The translations under genes were made by a program, and so were the position numbers. A stretch of 5,464 nt of DNA from JBGQDM01 sp041495845 (GTDB lineage: Bacteria; Acidobacteriota; Terriglobia; Terriglobales; Acidobacteriaceae), in NCBI GenBank assembly GCA_041495845.1, contig JBGQDM010000156.1:1-5464 (forward strand), in the 5' to 3' direction. Under the pieces are notes generated by a model. The model was given only the letters and a program-made list of their open reading frames with translations, did not search any database and was not told where the DNA came from. This document shows positions 1 through 5,464 of the stretch, in pieces (position 1 is the first letter of the stretch; every line of letters begins with the position of its first letter).

Positions 1-189
1 ACCGGCAAAATACAGTTCGCGCTCCAGAATCGACTCCAGGAACACCGTCTTGTATCCGCGCTTCTGCAGCGCCGCGCACCCGGCTTCCAGCTGCGGGCGT
101 TTGATATCGCTGGCCGGCGCCACCACCGCCACCGTATCGCCGGGGCGGAGTGCCCGAGGCTTCTGGCGTGTCTGGGGAGCTGCCTTCAT
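1..189 (-). CDS. LD-carboxypeptidase (peptidase S66 family), N-terminal 63 residues, runs off the window edge
   Basis: This is the partial start of an S66-family serine peptidase. Family members (LdcA, MccF) cleave an L-D amide bond; LdcA removes the terminal D-Ala from the murein tetrapeptide during peptidoglycan recycling in the cytoplasm. The frame opens with ATG at 189 and stays open to base 1. The translation has the typical N-terminal segment: basic residues, then LRPGDTVAVVAPAS (about residues 14-27), a nucleophile-less first strand that starts nearly all S66 proteins. It is followed by a helix with LEAGCAALQKRGY (34-46), then a strand and ERELYFAG, which resembles the family's 'YFAG' segment. 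The catalytic Ser and the Glu/His pair lie outside the window, so activity cannot be judged. Its ATG overlaps the stop of the DapF-like gene as ATGA, so translation is probably coupled. The pairing with a DapF-like protein fits peptidoglycan peptide metabolism. Family assignment is fairly secure; the exact substrate is not. Confidence 0.85.
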   Translation of the reverse strand, partial: MKAAPQTRQKPRALRPGDTVAVVAPASDIKRPQLEAGCAALQKRGYKTVFLESILERELYFAG

Positions 190-1001
190 CCCGCGCCACC
201 GAAAAACTCTCCGCGCGCTACCAGCCGCGCCGGCCCGCGCAGAAATATCTGGCCCGCTTCGCCGCGAACCATCTGCATTCCGCCCGGTGTCTGCACCCGC
301 ACCGGCCAGCGTGCTCTTCCCGTAGTCACTGCAGCTGCTGCTGCAGCGCACGATCCGGTCCCTGACGACAGCGTCTCGCCCACTCCGCGCTCAAAGAAGC
401 GAACACTGAGTTCTCCTTCGTTCTCAACTCTTACCAGCTCAACATTAACCCCTTGCTTGAAGTTCAGCTTGCGCCCGATTTCCTGCGCCATCCCCTGCCA
501 TCCCGCGGGAAATTCCTGTACAAAGACCACCACGTGGGGGTTCCCCATCGACACCGGCACGCCGTGCACGCGCCCTGAGTCCAGCAGCACTTCGACCTCC
601 GGCTTCACTTCCGCCGCGCCCATCGCCACTTCGAACTCAAACTCGGGATCGGCGCGCCGCACGAGCACACACACTTTCACACCCGCTCCCGTCTGAATCC
701 GCACCGCCGCATTTTCCCCGCCCCGCTTCGCCGCCTGGTTCGCAATAAAATGCGCCGCCACACACCGCGTCCCATTGCCAGAGATCTCCGCCTCGGAACC
801 GTCCGCGTTGAACAACCTGCAGGCAACATCTGCGTCGGTGGCAGTCTCCAAATACTCCACGCCGTCCGCGCCCACACCAAAATTCCGGTCGCAGATCCGC
901 CGCGCCAGTTCGGCTCGGTCTCCCTGCGCTTCCTTCGCCGCGATCAGCAGAAAATCATTGCCGCACGCCGTGGCCTTCACAAACGGAATGCCCGGCCTCA
1001 T
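186..1001 (-). CDS. dapF: DapF-like protein (diaminopimelate epimerase family) with both catalytic Cys replaced by Ser
   Basis: Diaminopimelate epimerase converts LL- to meso-diaminopimelate for lysine and peptidoglycan synthesis, in the cytoplasm. At 271 aa the length is normal for the family, with the usual two pseudo-symmetric halves. Visible DapF features are GNDF (residues 14-17), FNADGSE (64-70), SGNGTRC (74-80), GNPH (153-156), GVNVELV (184-190), ERGVGETL (204-211) and SGTGSCA (213-219). The Asn, Glu and Arg residues that hold the substrate in known DapFs are present (N15, N65, N154, N186, E204, R205). The two catalytic thiols are not: the first site normally reads CGNG and here is S74-GNG; the second normally reads CGTG and here is S213-GTG. 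The codons are TCT and TCA. C80 and C218 match other, non-catalytic family cysteines. The start ATG overlaps the mgtC stop (ATGA) and the stop overlaps the next ATG (ATGA). Family membership is clear. Whether it is a true epimerase is uncertain, so the symbol marks homology only. Confidence 0.88.
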   Translation of the reverse strand: MRPGIPFVKATACGNDFLLIAAKEAQGDRAELARRICDRNFGVGADGVEYLETATDADVACRLFNADGSEAEISGNGTRCVAAHFIANQAAKRGGENAAVRIQTGAGVKVCVLVRRADPEFEFEVAMGAAEVKPEVEVLLDSGRVHGVPVSMGNPHVVVFVQEFPAGWQGMAQEIGRKLNFKQGVNVELVRVENEGELSVRFFERGVGETLSSGTGSCAAAAAAVTTGRARWPVRVQTPGGMQMVRGEAGQIFLRGPARLVARGEFFGGAG

Positions 1002-1702
1002 TCTTGTTCCGCCGGCCCCACAAAATGCACGCCGCCCAGCGCCTTCGACTCCTGCAACCGCGCCAGCAGTCGCCTCTGCTCTTCATGATTGCCGCCCACG
1101 CTGAATTGCACCCGATAGTGGTCCAGCGCCCGCGCCACCTGGACGTTTTCCATCAGCCGGTGCTCCGGCTCCAGGATCGAGTTCACTTCGGCCTGCAGTC
1201 GCTCTGCATCGGCTCCGCGCACTTCAAAGCGATGGACCAGCCGTCTCAAGTTGAAGTGCTCCCCAATATTGCCCAACACGAACAGCGCCGTCAGAATCAC
1301 GATCGTGGCAAAAATTGCGGTTAAGTAGAGGCCGCCGCCTGCCGCCATGCCGACTCCGGCCACTACAAACAGCGTTGCCGCGGTGGTCAGCCCGGACACC
1401 GCCCCGCTGCGCATGTGGAGAATCGAACCTGCCCCGATGAAGCCGATCCCAGTGATGATCTGCGCTGAGATGCGCGCGCTTTCTCCCGGCGCGCCCGCCA
1501 GCGCGATGGAGAGCACGGTGAATAACGCCGAGCCAAAGCAGATGAACATGTTGGTACGGATGCCGGCCGCCTTGTGTTTCAGCCCACGCTCCAGCCCAAT
1601 CAGGCCGCCCAACACTGCCGCCAGCGTCAGACGCAACGCCGCATGCGCCGGCAGCGATCCCATCGCCATCTGCACCAGTTCCATCATTCGTTGTGTGGAC
1701 AT
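998..1702 (-). CDS. MgtC/SapB-family inner-membrane protein with C-terminal ACT-like domain
   Basis: The N-terminal half is a classic MgtC/SapB domain: a first membrane helix ending in LGGLIGLERG (residues 31-40), the loop AAGIRTN (45-51), a second helix FICFGSALFTVLS, then ITGIGFIGAGSIL (83-95) and SGLTTAATLFVVAGVGMAAG (103-122), with a last hydrophobic helix at about 125-144. Residues from about 155 to 228 form a soluble alternating alpha/beta tail like the ACT-type domain of many MgtC relatives. MgtC proteins are linked to growth in low magnesium and, in Salmonella, to inhibition of the F1Fo ATPase and virulence; most environmental homologues have no assigned role. I chose ATG 1702 (234 aa). 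A TTG at 1738 would add 12 residues and has a better Shine-Dalgarno-like GGAAG 7 bases upstream, so it remains possible. ATG 1702 has no visible ribosome-binding site. The gene follows a 72-base gap and overlaps dapF by ATGA. Confidence 0.88.
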   Translation of the reverse strand: MSTQRMMELVQMAMGSLPAHAALRLTLAAVLGGLIGLERGLKHKAAGIRTNMFICFGSALFTVLSIALAGAPGESARISAQIITGIGFIGAGSILHMRSGAVSGLTTAATLFVVAGVGMAAGGGLYLTAIFATIVILTALFVLGNIGEHFNLRRLVHRFEVRGADAERLQAEVNSILEPEHRLMENVQVARALDHYRVQFSVGGNHEEQRRLLARLQESKALGGVHFVGPAEQE

Positions 1703-1774
1703 AGCTGACAGAAATGTAACACCGCCACTCCGGCACAAGTGGGAACTTCCGCGCCCAGCCGTTGACGGGGCAGG

Positions 1775-3415
1775 TTACCGCACGCGATACACGCGCACCC
1801 GGGGCTCGCCCGCCACTTTGAACTCGGCCACCGGTTGCAGCGCCCCGTCCCCGCGTTGCCCGAGGGTGAAGACCGGATCCAACGTCTTCCACTGCGCCTC
1901 GGCCTCGAACCCCACGGCAAAATCCGCACAACAGCGCGGGTCGCGAAGCGCGCGCGCCCACAGACTGTCTGGGTCTTGCGGACGCCCGCTGCGCTGGGTT
2001 TCTTCGTGGATCACCCGCCGCAGCGGAATGCCCGCCCGCTCGAGCGCCCCCGGATAGTCCCGCAGGGACATGAGAATCACGGCATTGCCCGGCAGCCGCG
2101 CCAGTTCTGCCCCCAGCCACCGTTCCAGTTCGCGCCGGGCCGGCCGGTTGTGGCTCGCTTCCAGAAAGCTGGCCGGGCCCGCGCGCCATTGCCCGATCGC
2201 GCTCCACGCCCATAGCATCACCACCGCCGCGGCAATGAACGTCCCCACCGGCAGGAGTCGCGTACGTTGCATCGCCCAACCCGCCAGTAGAGCCACGCTT
2301 ACCGCCACCGCCGGCAACAACTCCACCCCATAACGAAGGTTATAGCTGCTAAACGGCCACCACTCCGGCACAAACACCGGCACCCCGCCCCACGCCATCG
2401 CCAGCACGTAAAACGGCAACGGGCTCCACAGCAGTAGCAGCACCGCCCAGCGCCGGTGCCAGAGGCCGATGAAGAGAGATCCAGCCACTGCCAATGTCAA
2501 CCACACTCGCGCCGCCCAGCCCACCGCCAGGTTCGCTTGCACCGCTTTGAGAAAATAAAGTGCTGCCACCGCGACGTTGCCGGTTCCTGGATGCGGCGCT
2601 TGCGTCAGCCGCTGTTCAATCGCTCGCGCTGAATAAAGGCCGGTGGCGAATTCCAGCGCGTTGCCATACACCAGCGCGTTATAGAGCAGCCATCCGCCGC
2701 CCGCCGCGACCAGTAACATTCCGAACACCAGGAGGCTGCGGCGGAGTTCGCGCCGCGACTCACGCCAGACTCCTGCCCGGCGCCCCACCCGCAACACCGC
2801 TGCCGACGCCACCACGGCCACAAACCAGCCGTCATAGCGCGTCAGCATCGCCGCCGCCAGGCAGGTTCCGCACCAACGCAGCGATCGTGCCGCTACGGCC
2901 TCCGAGCTTTTGTCCTCCGCCGTTCGCGCGAATTCATCCAGATGCACCGCCGCCCACACCAGCAGCGCCAGATAGAGCGTCTCCGTCATGGCCGTGGTCT
3001 GCAGGTAGATCAGACTGGGATTCCCCGCAAATACCAGCACCGCCAACCAGGCCGCACCACGCTCGGATTCCGGTAGCCAGCGCCGCACCAGGCGGAACAT
3101 TCCCACGGCGGCGAACACATAGGCAATCATCGAGGGAATCGCCCCGCCCACCGCGGTGCGCCAGAGCCAGTCCGGCCAGACGAACAGAATCAGCAGCAGG
3201 TGCGGCAGCGGCAGCCACACCGTTCCCAGTTGCAGCAGCCCGGGGTAGCGCGAATCCAATACCCGTCGCGCAATGTTGATGTGACCTTCCGCATCCCAGA
3301 AAAGGAGAAGCTGATCGCGGCGAAAATAAACAGTGAGCGCCGTCAGCGCGATCAAGGACGCAGCCGCCGCCACCCACAGCGTGTCGCGATCCCGGCCTCG
3401 GCTGCTGCTGCTCAT
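1775..3415 (-). CDS. Multi-spanning GT-C-type glycosyltransferase-like membrane protein (family 39-like)
   Basis: This is a 546-aa protein with roughly ten to twelve hydrophobic helices, for example about residues 13-30, 66-80, 92-108, 143-158, 184-208, 228-246, 301-318, 323-341, 366-382 and 388-407. After the first helix comes FWDAEGHINIAR (39-50), an acidic motif in the first outer loop, as in lipid-sugar-dependent GT-C enzymes such as PMT/ArnT relatives, where this Asp is catalytic. MTETLYLAL (143-151), RYDGW (193-197) and LRYGVELLP (360-368) also occur in related bacterial proteins. From about 410 to the end is a soluble, probably outward-facing tail with a Cys pair (495-496). The likely role is transfer of a sugar from a polyprenyl-phosphate donor outside the inner membrane; donor and acceptor cannot be inferred. 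The N-terminus begins with four AGC Ser codons. Its ATG overlaps the kinase stop as ATGA. It ends with TAA, 72 bases before mgtC. Fold class is likely; enzymatic activity is inference. Confidence 0.72.
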   Translation of the reverse strand: MSSSSRGRDRDTLWVAAAASLIALTALTVYFRRDQLLLFWDAEGHINIARRVLDSRYPGLLQLGTVWLPLPHLLLILFVWPDWLWRTAVGGAIPSMIAYVFAAVGMFRLVRRWLPESERGAAWLAVLVFAGNPSLIYLQTTAMTETLYLALLVWAAVHLDEFARTAEDKSSEAVAARSLRWCGTCLAAAMLTRYDGWFVAVVASAAVLRVGRRAGVWRESRRELRRSLLVFGMLLVAAGGGWLLYNALVYGNALEFATGLYSARAIEQRLTQAPHPGTGNVAVAALYFLKAVQANLAVGWAARVWLTLAVAGSLFIGLWHRRWAVLLLLWSPLPFYVLAMAWGGVPVFVPEWWPFSSYNLRYGVELLPAVAVSVALLAGWAMQRTRLLPVGTFIAAAVVMLWAWSAIGQWRAGPASFLEASHNRPARRELERWLGAELARLPGNAVILMSLRDYPGALERAGIPLRRVIHEETQRSGRPQDPDSLWARALRDPRCCADFAVGFEAEAQWKTLDPVFTLGQRGDGALQPVAEFKVAGEPRVRVYRVR

Positions 3416-4335
3416 TCGAGGTGCGTCAGTTCGCGGAAAATCTGGAACCGCGCTTCAATTTCTTCCTTGCTCAGGTTCCGCAAGCGGCGCGTGCCAAACT
3501 CCTCCACCGCAAACGAGCCCATCACGCCGCCATAGAAGAGTGCCCGCTTCAGCACTTCGCGGTTCAGCGTTCCTTGCGATGCGATGTAGCCCATGAACCC
3601 GCCGGCAAAGGAATCGCCCGCGCCCGTCGGGTCTTTCACCTGCTCAATGGGCAAAGTCGGCGCGCGAAAGGGATGCCGCCCCAGTCCGAAGGCGCCTTCG
3701 CCAAAGAAAATTGTCGCCCCGTATTCGCCGTGTTTTATGACCAACGCCTTCGGCCCTATGGCCAGCACTTTCCGCGCCGCCCGCGGCAGGCTGGTCTCCC
3801 CAGCCAGCATCTTGGCCTCGCCGTCGTTGATCAGCAGCACGTCAATCTGCTTCAACGTCTCGCGCAGCTCATTGGGCGTACCCTGAATCCAGAAATTCAT
3901 GGTGTCGCCGCCGGTGAGTTTCGCGCCGCTCATCTCGCGCCGCACCGCCGCCTGCAACGCCGGATGAATATTTCCCAGAAACAGGAACTCCGAATCACGG
4001 AACGCCGCCGGAATCCGCGGCTGAAACTTCTCGAACACATTCAGCTCGGTGAAATCCGTTTTCGCTTCGTTCAGGTTCTCCAGATATTTTCCGCCCCAGC
4101 GAAAGGTCTTGCCCGCGGCCCGTTCCAGTCCCCGCGTGTCCACGCCGCGATCAGTCAGCACCCGCTCGTGTTCCGCGCTGAAGTCCTCCCCCACCACCGC
4201 TACCAGGCGCACCGTGGTGAAGTAGCTCGCCGCCAGGGAAAAATATGTGCCCGAGCCCCCCAGTTCGTTGTCCACGTGTCCGGAAGGTGTGGTGATGGTG
4301 TCAAACGCCACCGAACCCACCGCCAGGATGCTCAT
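3412..4335 (-). CDS. PfkB-family carbohydrate/nucleoside kinase
   Basis: A 307-aa protein, the usual length for the PfkB (ribokinase-like) family, which phosphorylates sugars or nucleosides with ATP in the cytoplasm. The N-terminal strand MSILAVGSVAFDTI is followed by the substrate-side glycine pair GGSGTYFSLAAS (26-37) and VAVVGEDF (45-52). GNIHP (121-125), DTMNFW (144-149) and LLINDGEAKML (167-177) are family landmarks. The ATP/anion-hole signature DPTGAGDSFAGGF is at 235-247, with D241 as the expected catalytic base. An open frame extends upstream to 4452, but the PfkB fold begins exactly at ATG 4335. That ATG has a GGAAGG-like ribosome-binding site about 9 bases away and overlaps the mtnP stop as ATGA, so I start there. 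The substrate is not evident. Following methylthioadenosine phosphorylase, a nucleoside or a salvage-derived sugar is a reasonable guess, but MtnP already makes a phosphorylated ribose, so the kinase is not needed for that step. Confidence 0.88.
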   Translation of the reverse strand: MSILAVGSVAFDTITTPSGHVDNELGGSGTYFSLAASYFTTVRLVAVVGEDFSAEHERVLTDRGVDTRGLERAAGKTFRWGGKYLENLNEAKTDFTELNVFEKFQPRIPAAFRDSEFLFLGNIHPALQAAVRREMSGAKLTGGDTMNFWIQGTPNELRETLKQIDVLLINDGEAKMLAGETSLPRAARKVLAIGPKALVIKHGEYGATIFFGEGAFGLGRHPFRAPTLPIEQVKDPTGAGDSFAGGFMGYIASQGTLNREVLKRALFYGGVMGSFAVEEFGTRRLRNLSKEEIEARFQIFRELTHLE

Positions 4336-5213
4336 GCGCTCTGCCCTTCCGGACTCAAATACTTGTCGAGCAGGAGGCCCAGTTTCTCGCGCAGCGTCTG
4401 CGGAATCAGCTTGCGATCGGTCAGAATGGCGTGCGCCAGCGCCGACCCGCATTTGCAGGAACGCGCCGTAGGCATGGCTTGCACGCTGGCCCGCACCACT
4501 TTCGCCGCATTCTCCGCATTCTGATGCAGCACCCGCACAATCTGCTCCACCGTCACCGCATCGTGCTCCGGATGCCAGCAGTCATAGTCGGTAACCATGG
4601 CCACGGTGACAAAGCAGATCTCTGCTTCGCGCGCCAGCTTGGCTTCTTGCAGGTTGGTCATGCCAATCACATCCATGCCCCAACTGCGGTAGAGGTTCGA
4701 CTCCGCCTTGGTGGAAAACTGCGGGCCTTCCATACACAGATAAGTACCGCCACGTTTTCCCGCGACTCCCACCTGGCGACACGCCGCTTCCACCACCGTT
4801 TGCATTTCTCCACAGACCGGATCGCCAAAAGCAATGTGCGCCACCAGCCCTTCACCAAAAAATGTGGAGACGCGCTGCTGCGTGCGATCAAAAAACTGGT
4901 CGGGAATCACAAATTCCATCGGCTGGTGCTCTTTCTTGAGCGATCCGACGGCGGAGAGCGAGAGAATGCGCTCCACCCCAAGCTGGCGAAAACCGAAAAT
5001 GTTCGCCCGGAAGTTCAGTTCCGTCGGCAACAGCCGGTGTCCGCGTCCGTGCCGCGCTAGAAAGGCCACCCGCCGGCCTTCCAGTGTGCCCACGGTATAC
5101 GCGTCCGAAGGCTCGCCGAACGGCGTACCGAGTCGTTCTTCCTTCACGTCAGTCAGCCCGGGCATGCTGTAGAGCCCGCTGCCGCCAATAATTCCAATCT
5201 CCGCCTGCGCCAA
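4332..5213 (-). CDS. mtnP: S-methyl-5'-thioadenosine phosphorylase
   Basis: This enzyme splits methylthioadenosine, the by-product of polyamine and related synthesis, with phosphate into adenine and 5-methylthioribose-1-phosphate, feeding purine and methionine salvage in the cytoplasm. The 293-aa protein has the full purine-nucleoside-phosphorylase family 2 pattern: phosphate loop GIIGGSGLY (7-15), TPFGEPSD (30-37), RHGRGH (54-59) with phosphate-binding Arg/His, LSAVGSL (86-92), MEGPQFSTKAES (161-172), GMTNLQEAKLARE (184-196) and TDYDCWH (208-214). The two Asp of TDYD (209, 211) mark 6-aminopurine (adenine) specificity rather than the Asn of guanine/hypoxanthine enzymes. A CxC pair (C253, C255) sits near the C-terminus. 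The start is TTG 5213: no in-frame ATG precedes it, GGAGG lies 4 bases upstream, and the next ATG (residue 17) would delete the phosphate loop. It is the first gene of the co-directional set, overlapping pfkB by ATGA. Assignment is secure; activity on inosine or adenosine is not excluded. Confidence 0.93.
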   Translation of the reverse strand: MAQAEIGIIGGSGLYSMPGLTDVKEERLGTPFGEPSDAYTVGTLEGRRVAFLARHGRGHRLLPTELNFRANIFGFRQLGVERILSLSAVGSLKKEHQPMEFVIPDQFFDRTQQRVSTFFGEGLVAHIAFGDPVCGEMQTVVEAACRQVGVAGKRGGTYLCMEGPQFSTKAESNLYRSWGMDVIGMTNLQEAKLAREAEICFVTVAMVTDYDCWHPEHDAVTVEQIVRVLHQNAENAAKVVRASVQAMPTARSCKCGSALAHAILTDRKLIPQTLREKLGLLLDKYLSPEGQSA

Positions 5214-5217
5214 ACTT

Positions 5218-5222
5218 CCTCC
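5218..5222 (-). promoter_or_regulatory. Ribosome-binding site (GGAGG) that sets the TTG start of mtnP
   Basis: The minus strand reads GGAGGAAGT directly before TTG. The GGAGG core is 4 bases from the start codon, slightly close but strong. It supports the non-ATG start, because the nearest downstream ATG lacks such a site and would remove the conserved phosphate-binding loop. Confidence 0.65.
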
Positions 5223-5254
5223 GGTGTGGTGGCTACGCGCCGCACAAACTTCAG

Positions 5255-5260
5255 ATTATA
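5255..5260 (-). promoter_or_regulatory. Candidate sigma-70-type -10 box (TATAAT) upstream of mtnP
   Basis: A perfect TATAAT on the minus strand, in a GC-rich region where such a hexamer is unusual. It would put the transcription start near 5248 and give a leader of about 35 bases with the GGAGG site in it. No good -35 hexamer is seen at 15-18 bases (the 17-base position reads AGGAGA), and there is no extended -10 TG. It may therefore need an activator or another sigma factor, or be a chance match. Confidence 0.42.
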
Positions 5261-5303
5261 ACGAACCCCGTCCAGGTTCTCCTTGGTACCGACAGACACA
5301 CCA

Positions 5304-5407
5304 TTACCACCAAGGGCACGAAGGCAGGCACGAAGGTGCACCAAGGCCAGCTTCTTTCTTCCGCAGCAGTTATTTTCCTTGGTGTCCTTCGTGCCCTTAG
5401 TGGTTAA
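5304..5407. repeat. Imperfect inverted repeat of the intergenic 'accactaagggcacgaagg' type
   Basis: The left arm (5304-5346) and right arm (5377-5407) are reverse complements apart from a few mismatches and an extra ~12 bases in the left arm. Both carry accac(c/t)aagggcacgaagg at the outer side and accaagg at the inner side, around a ~30-base spacer. The extra bases come from a tandem copy of ggcacgaagg (5315-5324 and 5327-5336). The RNA could fold into a long hairpin. Similar sequences are, to my knowledge, common between genes in several GC-rich environmental phyla. It could be a small non-autonomous mobile or REP-like element, an mRNA 3'-end stabiliser or a transcription barrier. No T-run follows the hairpin on the minus strand, so it is not a standard intrinsic terminator for the upstream gene. 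Confidence 0.7.
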
Positions 5408-5464
5408 GGGTTTTGTTTCGGGGTCTGCCCCGCATGCACCAGGCTCTGCTGCAGTTTCTCCGAG
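5404..5464 (-). CDS. Possible C-terminal end of an upstream unidentified gene
   Basis: One of the three minus-strand frames entering from the right edge reads SEKLQQSLVHAGQTPKQNP and stops at TAA (5406-5404). Its third codon positions are mostly G or C, as in the other genes here; the other two frames are poorer in that respect. The stop codon lies within the outer end of the inverted repeat. Nineteen residues are too few to name a family, so this is offered only as the most likely tail of the preceding co-directional gene. If real, the gap to mtnP is about 190 bases, and the hairpin lies immediately 3' of the upstream gene. Confidence 0.35.
   Translation of the reverse strand, partial: SEKLQQSLVHAGQTPKQNP

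Noticed and set aside
328..346. Palindrome-like ctgcag / ctgctg / ctgcag run
   Set aside because: It is explained by the Ala-rich coding segment after GTGSC in the DapF-like gene; no sign of a separate function.
1224..2279. Minus-strand open frame of 351 codons spanning the glycosyltransferase and mgtC
   Set aside because: It overlaps two real genes in another frame, is low-complexity Gly/Arg/Ala-rich, and has no recognisable motif.
2560..3279. Plus-strand open frame of 239 codons opposite the glycosyltransferase
   Set aside because: Pro/Arg/Ala-rich antisense shadow with no supporting start site or domain.
4336..4452. N-terminal extension of the PfkB kinase by 39 codons
   Set aside because: The extension lies inside mtnP, shows no kinase homology, and ATG 4335 has the better ribosome-binding site and the fold's normal start.
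3421..4524. Long plus-strand open frame of 367 codons opposite pfkB and the end of mtnP
   Set aside because: It is the antisense shadow of two clearly conserved genes in GC-rich DNA; its Arg/His/Gln-rich translation shows no domain.
5304..5407. Inverted repeat as an intrinsic terminator or a CRISPR fragment
   Set aside because: No T-run follows the hairpin in the minus direction, and the copies are inverted arms with one short tandem slip, not regularly spaced direct repeats.
5153..5464. Minus-strand frame open from the right edge through the repeat into mtnP
   Set aside because: It reads through the inverted repeat and 60 bases of mtnP, has poor third-position GC, and resembles the spurious ORFs such repeats create.

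Overview
The window is a compact stretch of GC-rich bacterial chromosome (estimated by eye at about 60% or more). All credible genes lie on the minus strand. Read in the direction of transcription, from high to low coordinates, they are: the last codons of an unidentified gene; a ~190-base intergenic gap with an inverted repeat and a likely promoter; S-methyl-5'-thioadenosine phosphorylase (mtnP, TTG start); a PfkB-family sugar/nucleoside kinase; a multi-spanning GT-C-type glycosyltransferase-like membrane protein; a 72-base gap; an MgtC/SapB-family membrane protein; a DapF-like (diaminopimelate epimerase family) protein; and the N-terminus of an S66-family LD-carboxypeptidase that runs off the left edge.

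Four of the five junctions inside this set are the same 4-base ATGA stop/start overlap: mtnP-pfkB, pfkB-glycosyltransferase, mgtC-dapF and dapF-LD-carboxypeptidase. The only break is the 72-base gap before mgtC. The set therefore looks like one operon or two tightly packed tandem ones. The most likely start of transcription is a perfect TATAAT about 40 bases upstream of mtnP.

Functionally there are two blocks. The first is salvage plus an unknown membrane glycosylation step: MtnP clears methylthioadenosine and releases adenine, and a carbohydrate kinase of unknown substrate follows it. The second concerns the cell envelope: an MgtC-like inner-membrane protein, a DapF-like protein and a muropeptide LD-carboxypeptidase.

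The most notable point is that the DapF-like protein has Ser at both positions where the family has its two catalytic cysteines, while the substrate-binding signature around them is kept. This is either a variant epimerase chemistry or a homologue with another activity.

The organism cannot be fixed from sequence alone. The GC-rich coding style, gene content and an intergenic repeat of the 'accactaagggcacgaagg' type would suit an Acidobacteriota or Verrucomicrobiota-like Gram-negative; Acidobacteriota is my tentative guess. No RNA genes, CRISPR arrays, insertion sequences or phage genes were seen. No gene-free stretch exceeds 300 bases.
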